The notes under the pieces: generated by a model
Told to the model about the DNA's origin: nothing
What the model saw: only the letters and a program-made list of their open reading frames with translations
The model's database searches: none
Assembly: GCF_039538145.1 (NCBI RefSeq)
Contig: NZ_BAABBV010000001.1
Location: forward strand, 2,418,001 to 2,482,000
DNA from: Gryllotalpicola daejeonensis
Lineage (GTDB): Bacteria; Actinomycetota; Actinomycetes; Actinomycetales; Microbacteriaceae
Direction of reading: 5' to 3'
DNA length: 64,000 nt
Shown here: positions 1 through 8,354 of the stretch, in pieces
Layout: every line of letters starts with the position of its first letter
How positions within the stretch are numbered: the stretch's first letter is position 1
Program-made: the position numbers and the translations under genes

Positions 1-1
1 C

Positions 2-799
2 GACTCGACGGCGGTCGCGACGCTCTTCGGGTCGTTGAAGCACGGCAAGACGGTGTCGCTGAGGCGCGACAACGCCAAGGTGGGCGACGCGGTCTCGAAG
101 CTGCTCAGAGACGCGCATCGCTCGGTGCGCAAGCAGGGGCTGATCGCCCGCAGGCATACCCGGTTCAGCACGAGCCTGCTCATCGCGGGCCTCGCCCTGG
201 TCGTCGTCGGAATCGCGCTGCTGGCCGGCCTGCACTTCGTCGGGCTGAGCTCGTGGGTGCACAACGTCGCTCTCGTCATCTCGATCGCCTTCGGCGTCGC
301 GACGGTCGTCTTCGTCTGGCCCCGCGAGCGGCTCACCGAGTCCGCGCTGCCGGCCTATGAGCACCTGCTCGGCATCCGCGACTACCTGCGCCTCGCCGAG
401 GCCGATCGCATCAAGATGCTGCAGAGCCCGAGCGGCGCAGAGACCACGCCGATCGTGAGCGCAGACGGCACGCCGAACGGCGAGCAGCTGGTGAAGCTCT
501 ACGAGAAGCTGCTGCCCTACGCGATCCTGTTCGACATTGAGAAGGAGTGGCGCGAGGTGCTCGGCGGCTACTGGGCCACGACGCCGACCGAGGTCACCCC
601 GACGCTGCAGCCGATGGGCACCTTCCTGCTCGCGAACGCGTTCGCCTCGAGCAACTACGCGACGACCGCGAGCACGAGCACGAGCACGTCGAGCGGCTCG
701 CACTCGTGGTCGAGCTCCGGTGGTTCGAGCTCGTTCAGCAGCGGGGGTGGGGGCTTCTCGGGCGGCGGCTTCGGCGGCGGCGGGGGCGGCGGCTGGTGA
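2..799 (+). CDS. DUF2207-type membrane protein, C-terminal part (5' end outside window)
   Basis: The reading frame is open to the left edge of the window, so only the last ~265 residues are seen. Two hydrophobic segments lie close together (LLIAGLALVVVGIALLAGL and VALVISIAFGVATVVFV), followed by a soluble stretch with LPYAILFDIEKEWREVLGGYW. The end is a long Ser/Gly tail finishing in GGGGGGGW. Paired central TM helices plus a Gly-rich tail are typical of the DUF2207 (YciQ-like) predicted membrane proteins. Function is unknown. The TGA stop directly abuts the stop of the convergent decarboxylase gene, with no bases between. Confidence 0.75.
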   Translation, partial: DSTAVATLFGSLKHGKTVSLRRDNAKVGDAVSKLLRDAHRSVRKQGLIARRHTRFSTSLLIAGLALVVVGIALLAGLHFVGLSSWVHNVALVISIAFGVATVVFVWPRERLTESALPAYEHLLGIRDYLRLAEADRIKMLQSPSGAETTPIVSADGTPNGEQLVKLYEKLLPYAILFDIEKEWREVLGGYWATTPTEVTPTLQPMGTFLLANAFASSNYATTASTSTSTSSGSHSWSSSGGSSSFSSGGGGFSGGGFGGGGGGGW

Positions 800-2368
800 C
801 TAAGCGACCACCCGCAGCGTCTCGACCGCGGGGTCGACGGCTCCGCGCACGTACCCGGTCGGCGCGGCGGCCACGTGCTGCAGGAACTCCACCGTCTCCG
901 CAGTGATCACCTCGCCGGGCATCACGTTCGGAATCCCCGGCGGGTAGGCGGCGAGCGAGTCGGCGGAGACGCGCCCGACCGCGTGCTCGGCGGGCACGAC
1001 GACGGATGCCGCGAAGGCGGCGTCTCGCACCAGCATCCGTCTCTCTCCCGGCTCGGGCAGTGGCGCGCGCACGAAGCCTGCGGTGGCGACCTCCGGGTCA
1101 TCCGCGCGCAGGCTGTGCAGGGCGTCCACGACCCGGTCGAGGTCGGGGTGCGAGCCAGGCCCGACGATGGCGAGCACACAGGCATCCGTCGACAGCTCGA
1201 ACTGGATGCCGTGGTCGCGCAGCATGACAGACCGCACCGCGTGCCCGAGCAGGCCGCCCGCGCCGACGTCGATCGAGACGCGCGAGGCATCGACGGCACT
1301 GATGTCCGTTTCCCAGCCGCGGGCTCCGCCCGCGGTGATGGGCGCCCCGGCGTCCACGAAAGCATCGCTCGCGATGCGGAAGCGCCCGCGCTCCCTGATC
1401 TTGGCTCGCAGCTGCTCGGCCGCCTCGAGCGACTCGCCGATGCGCGCGCGGCCCGTCTGCAGCTGATGACGGGCGAGATCGAGGGATGCGAGCAGCAGCG
1501 CGCTCTCTGACGTGGACTGCTCGAGCACGAAGGCCCGGTCGACGAACGGCTCGAGCGCTCGCGCGAACTCGCCATGGCCCAGGTGCAGCATCGCCGACTG
1601 CGTGAGAGAGCCGCCGAGCTTGTGCGTGCTCATGATGACGAGGTCGGCGCCGTGGCCGGCTCCGGTGCCCGAACCGGCCTGGCCGACGGCGACGGGCGAC
1701 GGGGGCAGCTCCGGGTGGAATCCGTAGTGCGCTCCCCAGGCGGCGTCGACGACGAGCGGTACGCCGTGCGCGTGCGCGACCGCCGCGAGTGCCGGAACAT
1801 CGGGGGTCGCGCCGAAGTACGACGGGCTCACGACGTACGCGGCCTTGGCGTCGGGTGCCTGGTCGAGTGCCGCAGAGAGGCGCGCGGGCGAGACGCCGTG
1901 GGCGATGCCGAGGTCGACGTCGATGCTCGGCTGCACGAACACCGCGTCGAGGCCGGCGATGATCATGCCGTCGATGAAGCTCGAGTGCGTGCTGCGCTGC
2001 GCGACGACGGGCTGGGTGCGCGCGCCGTAGAAGCCGAGGGCGAGCGCGGCGATGCGGTTCGCCTGAGACGAGCCGTTCGTGAGGAACCACGTGCGGCTGG
2101 CCTGCCAGGCCTCTGCAGCGAGTTCGAGCGAGCGCTCATAGGGCGTGTAGAGGCCGAGGTCGATGCCGGAGACGAGCGGGGCGACGTCGAGGCGCAGCAG
2201 CTGCTCGCCGAAGAAGGCGCTGAGCTCGGGGGAGGCGCCGGGGTCGCCCGAATGCCCGGGGACGATCATGCGCACCGTGTCTCTGGCGGCGAACTGCCGC
2301 AGCGCCTCGGCGTACGGCGTCGGCGAGTCCATCGGGTCGGTGGTGTTCAGCTCCTGCGCAGGGGTCAT
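800..2368 (-). CDS. Orn/Lys/Arg decarboxylase family PLP enzyme
   Basis: This is a 522-residue fold-type I PLP protein of the Orn/Lys/Arg decarboxylase major-domain family. It should decarboxylate a basic amino acid to a polyamine-type amine; the substrate cannot be fixed from sequence. Visible motifs are VDAAWGAHYGFHPELPP (cofactor Asp and His) and STHKLGGSLTQ, whose Lys is the expected Schiff-base residue. The C-terminal domain contains the family-like run YPPGIPNVMPGEVI. I chose the ATG at 2368 (MTPAQELN). The longer frame to 2434 runs into a long palindrome and is unlikely to be coding. It is convergent with the DUF2207 gene. Confidence 0.88.
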   Translation of the reverse strand: MTPAQELNTTDPMDSPTPYAEALRQFAARDTVRMIVPGHSGDPGASPELSAFFGEQLLRLDVAPLVSGIDLGLYTPYERSLELAAEAWQASRTWFLTNGSSQANRIAALALGFYGARTQPVVAQRSTHSSFIDGMIIAGLDAVFVQPSIDVDLGIAHGVSPARLSAALDQAPDAKAAYVVSPSYFGATPDVPALAAVAHAHGVPLVVDAAWGAHYGFHPELPPSPVAVGQAGSGTGAGHGADLVIMSTHKLGGSLTQSAMLHLGHGEFARALEPFVDRAFVLEQSTSESALLLASLDLARHQLQTGRARIGESLEAAEQLRAKIRERGRFRIASDAFVDAGAPITAGGARGWETDISAVDASRVSIDVGAGGLLGHAVRSVMLRDHGIQFELSTDACVLAIVGPGSHPDLDRVVDALHSLRADDPEVATAGFVRAPLPEPGERRMLVRDAAFAASVVVPAEHAVGRVSADSLAAYPPGIPNVMPGEVITAETVEFLQHVAAAPTGYVRGAVDPAVETLRVVA

Positions 2369-2415
2369 GACTGGAATGTACGGGACGCCTCTCGACGACA
2401 ATGCGCGCTGAACGC

Positions 2416-2472
2416 AAAACGCACGATTCGTCACCCCGAACCGCGGTTCGGAAGTGACGAATCGTGCGTTTT
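2416..2472. repeat. 57-bp near-perfect nested palindrome (terminator or REP-like element)
   Basis: Outer arms of 19 nt (2416-2434 and 2454-2472, left arm beginning AAAACGCACGATTCG) are exact reverse complements. The 19-nt centre contains a second, perfect 16-nt palindrome (2436-2451, CCGAACCGCGGTTCGG). It lies between the stop of the MFS gene (2496) and the start of the decarboxylase (2368), both on the minus strand. It could terminate MFS transcription or be a dispersed palindromic repeat. Confidence 0.8.
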
Positions 2473-2495
2473 GGCGCTGGGAGCGGCGCTGGGAA

Positions 2496-4691
2496 CTAGT
2501 CCTTCTGCTCGCCGCGGCCGGTGCGGTCAGCCTCCTCGGCGTCCAGCGTCAGGTTCAGCTGGCCCGTGGTCGACGTGACGAGCGCGCCGGTGCGGTCGGC
2601 CGCCGAGACGGCCTGCAGCTCCAGCTCCTCGGCGGGCGACTGCGCCGACTGCTCGGCGGCGTTCGCCGCGGCGGCCGCGTCTGCCTGCTGCTGTAGAGCG
2701 GAGACCTTGCGTAGCGGCGGCACCCGGAAGAACCAGGTGAGTACGAACGCGATCAGGATCACGATCATGCCGACCCAGTAGATCTCGATCGTCGAGGCGT
2801 TGAAGCCCTTGAGGAACGGGCGCTTCAGGGCGTCATCGGCGTTGTTGAGGAACGAGGTGTTGCTCGTGTCGATGTTGCCCGCGCTCTTCGACGACGTGCC
2901 GCCCTTGACCTTGTCGATGATCTTCGGCGCGACCTCGTCGACGACGGCCTTGCGCTGGTCGGCGTTCGTGAAGTCGACGACGACCTTGCCGTTCACGACA
3001 GAGGCGTTCGCCTTGTCGGCGACGGCCTGCAGAGCCTGCTTCTGGGCGTCGGGCAGCGCGGCCTGGACCTGCTGGTCGATGACCGACTGCGCGGCGGCCT
3101 GCGGGATGGCCCCGGCGGCGACCTGAGCGTTGACCGCCTCGGTCACCTTCTGAGTCACCTGCTGCTTGGCGGCATCCAGCGCCTGCTGCGTGCCCTGGTC
3201 GAGCTGCTGCTGGATCTGCGTCTTGAGCGGACCGACGATCGGCGTCCAGAACATGTTCATGATCGCCTTGTTGTCGGCCTTGTCGGCCACGGCGGGGTTC
3301 AGGGCCGCGTTCAGCGCGTGCGTCAGGTCGGCCTTGTTCGTGGTCGCGGTCTGGATGTTGCCAGGCAGCACCGAGAACAGGACCGACAGCAGCACCGCGG
3401 TGCCGAGCGTTCCACCGATCTGACGGAAGAACGTCGAGGCGGCGGTCGCCACACCCATGTCGCGCGGCTCGACCGAGTTCTGGCTCGCGAGCGTCAGCGT
3501 CTGCATCAGCTGGCCGAGGCCGAGGCCGATGGCGAACATCGCGATCAGCATGAACCACAGCGGGCGGTCGATCGTCATGAAGGTCAGCAGGAAGAAGCCG
3601 ATCGCCGTGACGAAGGTGCCCGTGACGGGGAAGATGCGGTACTTGCCGGTGCGCGAGATCAGCTGACCCGAGACGATCGAGGCGATCATCAGGCCGAGCA
3701 CCATCGGCAGCGTCGCGAAACCGGACTCGGTCGGCGTGAGGCCGGTGACGATCTGCAGGTAGAGCGGGATGGTCAGCATCGCGCCGAACATGCCGAAGCC
3801 GACGAGCACGCCGAGGATCGTGGCCATCGAGAACACGCCCGAGCGGAACAGCTTCATCGGGATGATGGCGTCGTCCTTCATGGCGACCTCGATGAAGATG
3901 AAGGCGATGGCGCTCGCGGCACCGATCACGTAGCACGTGATCGAGGCGGCCGAGGTCCAGCCCCAGTCGCGGCCCTGCTCGGCGACGAGCAGCAGCGGAA
4001 CCAGGGTGGTCATGACGGTCGCGGCACCCCACCAGTCGATGCGCGGGGCGTTCTTGCCGCCGAACTTCGGCAGGTGCAGGAACGTGATCACCATGATCAG
4101 GGCGATGATGCCGATCGGCACATTCACGAGGAAGACCCAGCGCCAGCCGGAGATCCAGAGGATCTGGTGCGCACCGGAGAACAGGCCGCCGACGAGCGGG
4201 CCGATGACCGACGAGATGCCGAAGACGGCGAGGAAGTAGCCCTGGTACTTCGCGCGCTCACGCGGCGACAGCATGTCGCCCATGATCGCGAGCGGCAGCG
4301 ACATCAGGCCGCCGGCACCGATGCCCTGGAAGGCGCGGAAGGCGGCGAGCATGATCATCGAGGTCGAGAACGACGACGCGGCAGAGCCCACGATGAACAC
4401 GATGATCGCGAAGATGTAGAGCGGCCGGCGGCCGAAGATGTCGGAGAGCTTGCCGTAGATCGGCGTCGCGATCGTCGACGTGATCAGGTACGCCGTCGTG
4501 ACCCACGCCTGCTGGTTCAGACCGTGCAGGTCGTCACCGATGGTGCGGATGGCGGTACCGACGATCGTCTGGTCGAGAGCGCCGAGGAACATGCCGGCCA
4601 TGAGGCCGTAGATGACCAGCAGGATCTGCTGGTGCGACATCACGGCTTTATTGCCACCGTGTGCGCCCGCGGGCGCGACAGCTTCTGACAT
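2496..4691 (-). CDS. MFS transporter, DHA2 (EmrB/QacA) family
   Basis: A 731-residue drug:H+ antiporter-type permease of the inner membrane, expected to export a toxic compound. The N-terminal half shows classic motifs: GALDQTIVGTAIRTIGDDL after TM1, YGKLSDIFGRRP (motif A), RAFQGIGAGG (motif B) and GPLVGGLF (motif C). About 14 TM helices are visible. A large hydrophilic, Gln/Ala/Asp-rich segment of ~170 residues (about 450-620) precedes the last helix, followed by a ~65-residue cytoplasmic tail. That loop is common in actinobacterial DHA2 proteins but makes this one long. The ATG at 4691 has AAGGAC upstream. A palindromic site lies ~100 bp upstream. Confidence 0.9.
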   Translation of the reverse strand: MSEAVAPAGAHGGNKAVMSHQQILLVIYGLMAGMFLGALDQTIVGTAIRTIGDDLHGLNQQAWVTTAYLITSTIATPIYGKLSDIFGRRPLYIFAIIVFIVGSAASSFSTSMIMLAAFRAFQGIGAGGLMSLPLAIMGDMLSPRERAKYQGYFLAVFGISSVIGPLVGGLFSGAHQILWISGWRWVFLVNVPIGIIALIMVITFLHLPKFGGKNAPRIDWWGAATVMTTLVPLLLVAEQGRDWGWTSAASITCYVIGAASAIAFIFIEVAMKDDAIIPMKLFRSGVFSMATILGVLVGFGMFGAMLTIPLYLQIVTGLTPTESGFATLPMVLGLMIASIVSGQLISRTGKYRIFPVTGTFVTAIGFFLLTFMTIDRPLWFMLIAMFAIGLGLGQLMQTLTLASQNSVEPRDMGVATAASTFFRQIGGTLGTAVLLSVLFSVLPGNIQTATTNKADLTHALNAALNPAVADKADNKAIMNMFWTPIVGPLKTQIQQQLDQGTQQALDAAKQQVTQKVTEAVNAQVAAGAIPQAAAQSVIDQQVQAALPDAQKQALQAVADKANASVVNGKVVVDFTNADQRKAVVDEVAPKIIDKVKGGTSSKSAGNIDTSNTSFLNNADDALKRPFLKGFNASTIEIYWVGMIVILIAFVLTWFFRVPPLRKVSALQQQADAAAAANAAEQSAQSPAEELELQAVSAADRTGALVTSTTGQLNLTLDAEEADRTGRGEQKD

Positions 4692-4792
4692 TTAAGTCCT
4701 TTGGTGAGAGTCGGAACCAGATGATTCAGGTTCGAGAGGATGCCGGATCCACGGCGCGCCGACATCGCCGACGCCGCCGGCATTGGCGATAA

Positions 4793-4815
4793 AAATTTGC
4801 GGTGACTGCAAATTT
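4793..4815. promoter_or_regulatory. Candidate operator upstream of the MFS exporter
   Basis: Perfect inverted repeat with AAATTTGC (4793-4800) and GCAAATTT (4808-4815) separated by 7 nt. It is AT-rich in a very GC-rich background and lies ~100 bp upstream of the DHA2 exporter start. TetR/MarR-family repressors typically bind such sites before exporters, but no regulator gene is adjacent, so the binder is unknown. Confidence 0.5.
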
Positions 4816-4879
4816 ACACCCTGAGAAGCAGATTCGCGAATCGTCGGCGGTGATCGGCTCGCAGTGGCTCACGGCACCG

Positions 4880-5398
4880 TCAGGCGGCGGTTGCGACTTG
4901 CTCCAGTCCGCGCTCGATCGCCTCGATGACCTGCGGGTCATCGGGCAGCGTGCGCGGGCGGAAGCGCGTCACGGTGCCGTCGGGGTAGATCAGGAACTTC
5001 TCGAAGTTCCACTGCACGGGGCCGGCGAGGTGCAGGCGGTCGCGGGTGTGCTTGAGCTCCTTGTAGAGCGGGTGCGCGTCGCGCCCGTTGACCTTCGTCT
5101 TCTCCATCAGCGGGAAGGTCACGCCGTAGGTGGCCGAGCAGAACTCGACGATCTCCTCGGCGGTGCCCGGCTCCTGGCCGGCGAACTGGTTGCACGGGAA
5201 TCCGATCACCGTGAATCCCCGCGACTCGTACGTCTTCTGCAGCTGCTCGAGCTGTTCGTACTGCGGGGTCAGCCCGCACTTCGACGCGACGTTCACCACC
5301 ATGACGACCTTGTCGGCGTAGTCGGCGAGCGACGTGGTAACGCCGTCGATCGTCGTGATCGGAATCGAGCGAAGATCAGAGGATGCCGCGCGTGCCAT
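4880..5398 (-). CDS. Glutathione peroxidase family protein
   Basis: A 172-residue thiol peroxidase of the GPx family, reducing hydrogen peroxide or lipid peroxides, in actinobacteria probably with thioredoxin or mycothiol-linked donors. The peroxidatic Cys is Cys41 in NVASKCGLTPQY. The family Gln is in GFPCNQF and the Trp in VQWNFEKF, completing the catalytic triad. The second Cys in GFPCNQF could serve as resolving Cys, as in thioredoxin-dependent GPx enzymes. It is a plain cytoplasmic protein with no signal peptide. It is divergent from the efeO gene, which is also oxidant/iron related. Confidence 0.93.
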   Translation of the reverse strand: MARAASSDLRSIPITTIDGVTTSLADYADKVVMVVNVASKCGLTPQYEQLEQLQKTYESRGFTVIGFPCNQFAGQEPGTAEEIVEFCSATYGVTFPLMEKTKVNGRDAHPLYKELKHTRDRLHLAGPVQWNFEKFLIYPDGTVTRFRPRTLPDDPQVIEAIERGLEQVATAA

Positions 5399-5597
5399 AG
5401 CCCAACGGTAACCCTCAGCGCAGGGGACGGCTCTGTGACCTCGAGGTGAACAGATTCTGAACTGGCCGATCCGTCGTTGAGCCCGCCAATAGCCTCATCT
5501 GAGGTGGCGCCTGGCGTCGCCCATTCGAGTCACACGCTCGAGTGTCGGTCCGGGATTCCCCCGCGTCTCCGGCCGGTTCTGCTCCCGAAGGCACCCC

Positions 5598-6863
5598 ATG
5601 ACACAGCGCTCACCGTTCTCGGCCCGGTCTCGGTCGCCGTTCATATGGGGAACCGTCGCTGTCGCCATCGCCGCCGCCGGAATCGTGGTCGGCGTCATGC
5701 TGCGGCCCGCGCCTTCACCCGCCGGCGGCGCGGCCGCGGCATCCGCTCTGCCGCACGGAACGCTGCAACTCACGATCTCGAGTTGCGGGCAGAGCTGGGG
5801 CACGGATGCCGGCGCCTCCGGCTCGTCGAAGGGGGTCGCCGCGGGCGGCGCGCGCACCTTCCACTTCTACAACGGCAACACCGGCGACGTCGAAGTGCAG
5901 CTGCAAGACGTCGACACCAAGAAGGTCTTCCTCGAGGTCGACGGTGTCGGTGTCGGGGCAACGGCCACCGGCAGCGTCGTGCTCGGCAAGGGCGACTACC
6001 GGCTCGTCTGCTATCCGGCAGACGCGGACCCCGTCGCCGGCCCGGTGGTGAAAGTGGGCGCCGCGCCGAAGGGGGCGCAGCTGACGCCGGGCATCGTGCC
6101 GGTCACGACCAACGACCTGATTCCCGTGGCGAAGGCATACGGCCAGTGGGTCGACGGCCGACTGCCCGCGCTGCAGGCGCAGGTGCGGCAGCTGAATGCG
6201 GACGTCGCCCGGGGAGATCTGACCGCGGCGAAGCGCGACTGGCTGACGGCGCACCTCAGCTATGAGGGGCTCGGTGCGGCCTACGGCGCGTTCGGCGACC
6301 ACGACACCGCGATCAACGGCACGCCCGCGGCCGGCAAGACGGCGCTCACCGACCCGGCGCTCACCGGCTTCCACAAGATCGAGGCGCTGCTGTGGTCGGG
6401 GTCGCCCGCAGCGCAGCTCGCGCCCTACACGACGAAGCTGGTCGGTGCCGTCGATGCGCTGGCGAAGGACCCCGGCACCGACCGCATCGACCCCATCGAC
6501 ATCGGCCTGCGTGCGCACGAGATCGTCGAGAACGCGATCCAGTTCGAGCTGACGGGCGCAACGGATGCCGGCAGCCACACGAACCTCGCCACGATCGACG
6601 CGAACCTCGGCGGTTCGGCCGAGGCGCTGTCCGTTCTCACCGGGCTTCTGACCAGTCGGTACGACGATCTCGCCGAAACGCGGGCCGCACTCGCTGCCAG
6701 CACCAAGCTCGTCGAGGGCTACCGCCGCGCCGACGGCAGCTGGGTGCCGCTCGAGTCGCTGAGCCGGTCGCAGCGACAGCAGCTCAACGCCTCTCTCGAC
6801 CGGCTGGTCGAGCTGCTGGCACCGGTGGCCGAGATCACGGAACCGCGAAAGGCTCTGCAGTGA
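5598..6863 (+). CDS. efeO: EfeO-type periplasmic iron uptake protein
   Basis: A 421-residue exported protein. After an N-terminal TM anchor/signal (FIWGTVAVAIAAAGIVVGVML) comes a cupredoxin-like domain (about 50-150) and a C-terminal peptidase-M75/imelysin-type domain (about 165-410). HLSYE and GFHKIE give the HxxE-type metal site expected of EfeO. In the EfeUOB system EfeO captures iron and passes it to the EfeU permease. The ATG at 5598 has GAAGG upstream. Its stop overlaps the GTG start of efeB by 4 nt, so the two are translationally coupled. No efeU is present in the window. Confidence 0.9.
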   Translation: MTQRSPFSARSRSPFIWGTVAVAIAAAGIVVGVMLRPAPSPAGGAAAASALPHGTLQLTISSCGQSWGTDAGASGSSKGVAAGGARTFHFYNGNTGDVEVQLQDVDTKKVFLEVDGVGVGATATGSVVLGKGDYRLVCYPADADPVAGPVVKVGAAPKGAQLTPGIVPVTTNDLIPVAKAYGQWVDGRLPALQAQVRQLNADVARGDLTAAKRDWLTAHLSYEGLGAAYGAFGDHDTAINGTPAAGKTALTDPALTGFHKIEALLWSGSPAAQLAPYTTKLVGAVDALAKDPGTDRIDPIDIGLRAHEIVENAIQFELTGATDAGSHTNLATIDANLGGSAEALSVLTGLLTSRYDDLAETRAALAASTKLVEGYRRADGSWVPLESLSRSQRQQLNASLDRLVELLAPVAEITEPRKALQ

Positions 6864-8269
6864 GCGAAGGCATCGTGAACGAATCCCCCGAGGGCCGCTG
6901 CCCCGTTCCGCACGGTGCGGTTCGGGCGATGAGCGGCGAGTGCCCGGTGCCGCACGGAGTGCGCGCGGCCGCAGCGGCGGTGGGCGGCGATGCGGGCGCG
7001 GCGCACGGCGATCATGGCGCGGGGCAGGACCGCACCGCCTCGCGGCGCGGGTTCCTCGGCGCGCTCGCCGGAGCCGCCGTGGCGGCACCCGTCGGTGTCG
7101 CGGCGGCGATGGCGCACCCCACCGCGGCCGACGCTGCGGCGGCGAGCAGCAAGAACGGAACGCCGGCGAAGTTCGACTTCCACGGCTCGCATCAGGCGGG
7201 CATCCTCGCGCCCGTCCGTCGTTCGACGGCGCTGCTCGCACTCGACGTGACCGCAGCCGACCGCGCCGGTCTGCAGCGGCTCTTCCAGACCATCACCGAG
7301 CGGGCGCGCTTCCTCACCTCTGGCACTGCGGCACCGGAAGTCGGCATCTCGACCGTGCCGTCGGACTCCGGCATCCTCGGCCCCGACGGCGTCGCGGGTG
7401 GGCTGACGGTGACCGTCGGTGTCGGGGCATCGCTGTTCGACGGGCGCTTCGGTCTGGCATCCGTCAAACCGGCCAAGCTGCGCACGATGGAGGACTTCGA
7501 GGACGACGCGCTCGATCGCTCGATCTGCGACGGGGACCTGCTCATCCAGCTCGAGGCCGACGACGCCGACGTGGTGACCCACGGTGTGCGCGAGCTGCTG
7601 CGCGCGACCCGCGGCGACATGCAGCTGCGCTGGCGCCGCGACGGGTTCTCGTCGCCGCCGCGGCCGAGCGGCACGCCGCGCAACCTCATGGGCTTCAAAG
7701 ACGGCACGAGCAACCCGCTGACGAGTGATGCGAAGGCCATGAAGGAGCTCGTCTGGACGCACGGCGGTGAGAACGGCGAGCCGGCGTGGGTCGAGGGCGG
7801 CAGCTATCTCGCGGTGCGAGTGATCCGGATGCTCGTCGAATTCTGGGACCGCATCGGGCTCGACGAACAGCAGCAGATCTTCGGCCGCTTCCGCGGCTCC
7901 GGCGCGCCGCTAACGGGCACCAAGGAGTTCGACGACCCGCACTACGAGCTCGACTCGACCGGTGCGGTGATCCAGTTCAATGCGCACATCAGGCTGGCCA
8001 ACCCGCGCACGGCGGCGACGGCGAATCAGCGGATGCTGCGCAGGGCGTTCAACTACGACGCCGGTGTCGACGCGAACGGCAACCTCGACCAGGGGCTCGT
8101 GTTCACGGCGTTCAACCAGGACATCGAGCGGCAGTTCGTGACGGTGCAGAAGCGCCTGGCCGGCGAGCCGCTCGTCGACTACATCTCGCCGATCGGCGGC
8201 GGCTATTACTTCGCGCTTCCCGGTGTGAAGAACGCCTCCGACTGGTTCGGGAAGGGTTTGTTCGCGTGA
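6860..8269 (+). CDS. efeB: EfeB-type deferrochelatase, Dyp-type heme peroxidase (Tat-exported)
   Basis: A 469-residue Dyp-type peroxidase partner of EfeO. A twin-arginine signal (TASRRGFLGALAG, Arg62-63) directs folded export. The Dyp motif GFKDGTSNP carries the catalytic Asp, and downstream segments (LAVRVIRMLVEFWD, GGGYYFALPG) match the family. EfeB oxidizes ferrous iron or draws iron from heme. The 57 residues before the Tat motif are unusual: two copies of CPVPHG (residues 14-19 and 28-33), a Cys-Pro motif like those near the N-terminus of some heme peroxidases. The GTG at 6860 overlaps the efeO stop. Confidence 0.92.
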   Translation: MSEGIVNESPEGRCPVPHGAVRAMSGECPVPHGVRAAAAAVGGDAGAAHGDHGAGQDRTASRRGFLGALAGAAVAAPVGVAAAMAHPTAADAAAASSKNGTPAKFDFHGSHQAGILAPVRRSTALLALDVTAADRAGLQRLFQTITERARFLTSGTAAPEVGISTVPSDSGILGPDGVAGGLTVTVGVGASLFDGRFGLASVKPAKLRTMEDFEDDALDRSICDGDLLIQLEADDADVVTHGVRELLRATRGDMQLRWRRDGFSSPPRPSGTPRNLMGFKDGTSNPLTSDAKAMKELVWTHGGENGEPAWVEGGSYLAVRVIRMLVEFWDRIGLDEQQQIFGRFRGSGAPLTGTKEFDDPHYELDSTGAVIQFNAHIRLANPRTAATANQRMLRRAFNYDAGVDANGNLDQGLVFTAFNQDIERQFVTVQKRLAGEPLVDYISPIGGGYYFALPGVKNASDWFGKGLFA

Positions 8270-8354
8270 TGCGGATGCTGCAGGCATCCGGTGCCGCGAA
8301 TCACAGGGCTCGGCGCACAAGGGCGTCGGGATAGAAGAGGAAGAAGAGTCAACC

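Noticed and set aside
3318..4688. Plus-strand 456-codon frame
   Set aside because: Antisense shadow of the DHA2 exporter, extremely Arg/Asp/His-rich.
5399..5597. IdeR/DtxR iron box before efeO
   Set aside because: No sequence close to the TTAGGTTAGCCTAACCTAA consensus is present.
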